Origin: Siccibacter turicensis LMG 23730
GTDB lineage: Bacteria; Pseudomonadota; Gammaproteobacteria; Enterobacterales; Enterobacteriaceae
Assembly (NCBI RefSeq): GCF_000463155.2
Contig: NZ_AWFZ01000028.1
Span: 840,910-904,909, forward strand
DNA length: 64,000 nt
Reading direction: 5' to 3'
The notes beneath the pieces were generated by a model. The model searched no databases and was not told where the DNA came from. It worked only from the letters and a program-made list of their open reading frames with translations. The translations under genes were made by a program, and so were the position numbers. This document shows positions 62,927-64,000 of the stretch, in pieces. Position 1 is the stretch's first letter. Each line of letters opens with the position of its first letter.

Positions 62927-63930
62927 CAGTTCAGCCCCAGCGTCTCAAGCTGTTTTGCCACCTGCTCAGCACCGTAGAGCGTACGGATAGTCGGGTTCAT
63001 CGCCTGACCGTCCATGACCACGATATGCCCTTTTTTCACCGCCTCAAGCTGGCTGACCGCCGGGTCGCTCTTCAGGAAGCGAATTTTTTCCTCGGCGCTG
63101 TCGAGCTTCCAGCGGTTGCGATCGAGGCTCGACACCACAATCACGTCAGGATTGGCGGCGATAATGCTTTCCCACCCAACGGTTGGCCACTCGCTGTCGG
63201 AATCGATGGCGTTATGGCCGCCCAGCAGGTGGGCAATGAAACCGGACGCGCTGTTTTTACCGCCGAGATAGGCATCGGCGGATGGCGAGGCGCTGGAGAA
63301 CCAGAACAGGAACGACAGGTCGCGCTTGTTCTTGCCGAAGCTGGTGCGCAGTGCGTTTTCACGGGCTTTGAAGTCGGCGATCAACGCCGTACCGCGCGCT
63401 TCAACGTCGAAGATTTTCGCCAGATCGTCGATCTCTTTATAGAGCAGCGACATATCCCACAGCTGGCTGCGGCTGCCGTAGATATCTCCGGTATTTTTCT
63501 TCGTAGCGCACACGCCAGGGGAGAGGTAGCTGTTGATGCCAACGGCGGCGAAATCTTCGCGTTTGGCGACTTTGCTATCAGGGCCGAGCAGCAGCGGAAG
63601 CTGGGCGGCGACAAAATCCGGGTCCTGCGCCAGGATCGATTCCAGCGTCGGGATCTCCACGGTCAGTACCTTCACCTGCTCGTTTCGCGCCGCGAGTTCG
63701 GGTAGTACCCGGGTCGGCCAGAAGGCGCTGGCAACCATTTTGTCCTGCAGGCCGAGCAGCAACATGATTTCCGCGGTGTTCTGCCCCAGCGCCACCATCC
63801 GCTGCGGGCTCTTCTCGAAGGTGACCTGCGCCCCGCAGTTTTCAATGGTCAGCGGATACTGCGTGGCGAGCGCGCTACCGGTCATACCGAGCAGCCCCAG
63901 CGCCCATAAAATCTGTTTAACCTTTCCCAT
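62926..63930 (-). CDS. BtuF/FepB-type binding protein of iron-chelate or cobalamin ABC importer
   Basis: 334 residues from the ATG at 63930, six bases after AGGG; an ATG one codon earlier is too close to it. The signal peptide ends near GSALATQ. TroA/helical-backbone fold: VTFEKSPQRMVALGQNTAEI, WESIIAANPDVIVVSS and MDGQAMNPTIRTLYGAEQVA. The family binds ferric siderophores, haem or cobalamin; the ligand cannot be read from the sequence. First gene of the operon. No Fur box is visible in the 70 bases remaining upstream, but the promoter may lie beyond the window. Confidence 0.9.
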   Translation of the reverse strand: MGKVKQILWALGLLGMTGSALATQYPLTIENCGAQVTFEKSPQRMVALGQNTAEIMLLLGLQDKMVASAFWPTRVLPELAARNEQVKVLTVEIPTLESILAQDPDFVAAQLPLLLGPDSKVAKREDFAAVGINSYLSPGVCATKKNTGDIYGSRSQLWDMSLLYKEIDDLAKIFDVEARGTALIADFKARENALRTSFGKNKRDLSFLFWFSSASPSADAYLGGKNSASGFIAHLLGGHNAIDSDSEWPTVGWESIIAANPDVIVVSSLDRNRWKLDSAEEKIRFLKSDPAVSQLEAVKKGHIVVMDGQAMNPTIRTLYGAEQVAKQLETLGLN

Positions 63931-64000
63931 CATCAACCCTGTTTTTTATCGTTGTTGTGCCCCTGCTTCGTCAGAAAACGCCGCCTCGCGTTCACATCAG

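Noticed and set aside
1-64000. CRISPR arrays, tRNA or rRNA genes, insertion sequences, prophage genes
   Set aside because: No regularly spaced repeats, cloverleaf-like segments or transposase/integrase motifs were recognised anywhere in the window.

Overview
The window is a stretch of chromosome from a GC-rich member of the Enterobacteriaceae. Nearly all backbone genes are close relatives of E. coli genes in the same local order: crcB-cspE-pagP, rna, rnk-ybdR, ahpF-ahpC, ybdL, ybdH, ybdD-cstA, the whole enterobactin locus, then ybdK-ybdJ. The accessory genes (a complete mtn methionine-salvage set, an alpha-glucoside ABC operon, katN) and the absence of fepE, uspG, dsbG, dcuC and the cit genes argue against E. 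coli itself. They fit an Enterobacter/Klebsiella-type relative. I cannot name the species.

Layout. (1) 1-2.7 kb: end of crcB, a possible 28-residue membrane peptide, cspE, pagP and rna. (2) 2.7-12.3 kb: an insertion relative to E. coli between rna and rnk, made of a leftward operon (binding protein, two permeases, ATPase, two GH13 glucosidases) and a rightward GntP-family permease. (3) 12.4-16.9 kb: rnk, ybdR, and ahpC-ahpF with an ERIC repeat between the two ahp genes. (4) 17.2-28.9 kb: a methionine-salvage island, comprising ybdL (mtnE), mtnBCD, mtnA, mtnK, a LVIVD beta-propeller protein, a ribose-type ABC transporter and ybdH. (5) 29.1-33.6 kb: a PRISE-type reductase, a G3E GTPase, ybdD and cstA. 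(6) 33.9-52.8 kb: the enterobactin locus (entCEBAH, fepB, entS, fepDGC, entF-ybdZ-fes, fepA-entD) with Fur-box matches at each of its three divergent promoters. (7) 53-57.7 kb: ybdKJ, a LysR regulator divergent from two half-size DMT genes, a LuxR-type regulator and an orphan fimbrial subunit. (8) 58.3-60.9 kb: yciG-yciE-katN (yciF absent) and a membrane protein. (9) 61.1-63.9 kb: a FecCD-type iron-chelate or cobalamin ABC transporter.

The observation of most interest is in region 4. Tandem copies of the MetJ operator (AGACGTCT-like 8-mers) lie in all three divergent intergenic regions of the island: ybdL/mtnBCD, mtnA/mtnK and ABC operon/ybdH. The ribose-type ABC transporter and the cytoplasmic beta-propeller protein encoded with it therefore look like part of the methionine-salvage regulon. 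The transporter is a strong candidate importer of 5-methylthioribose, the substrate of the adjacent MtnK kinase. The role of the beta-propeller is unknown.

No tRNA, rRNA, CRISPR array, transposase or phage gene was recognised.
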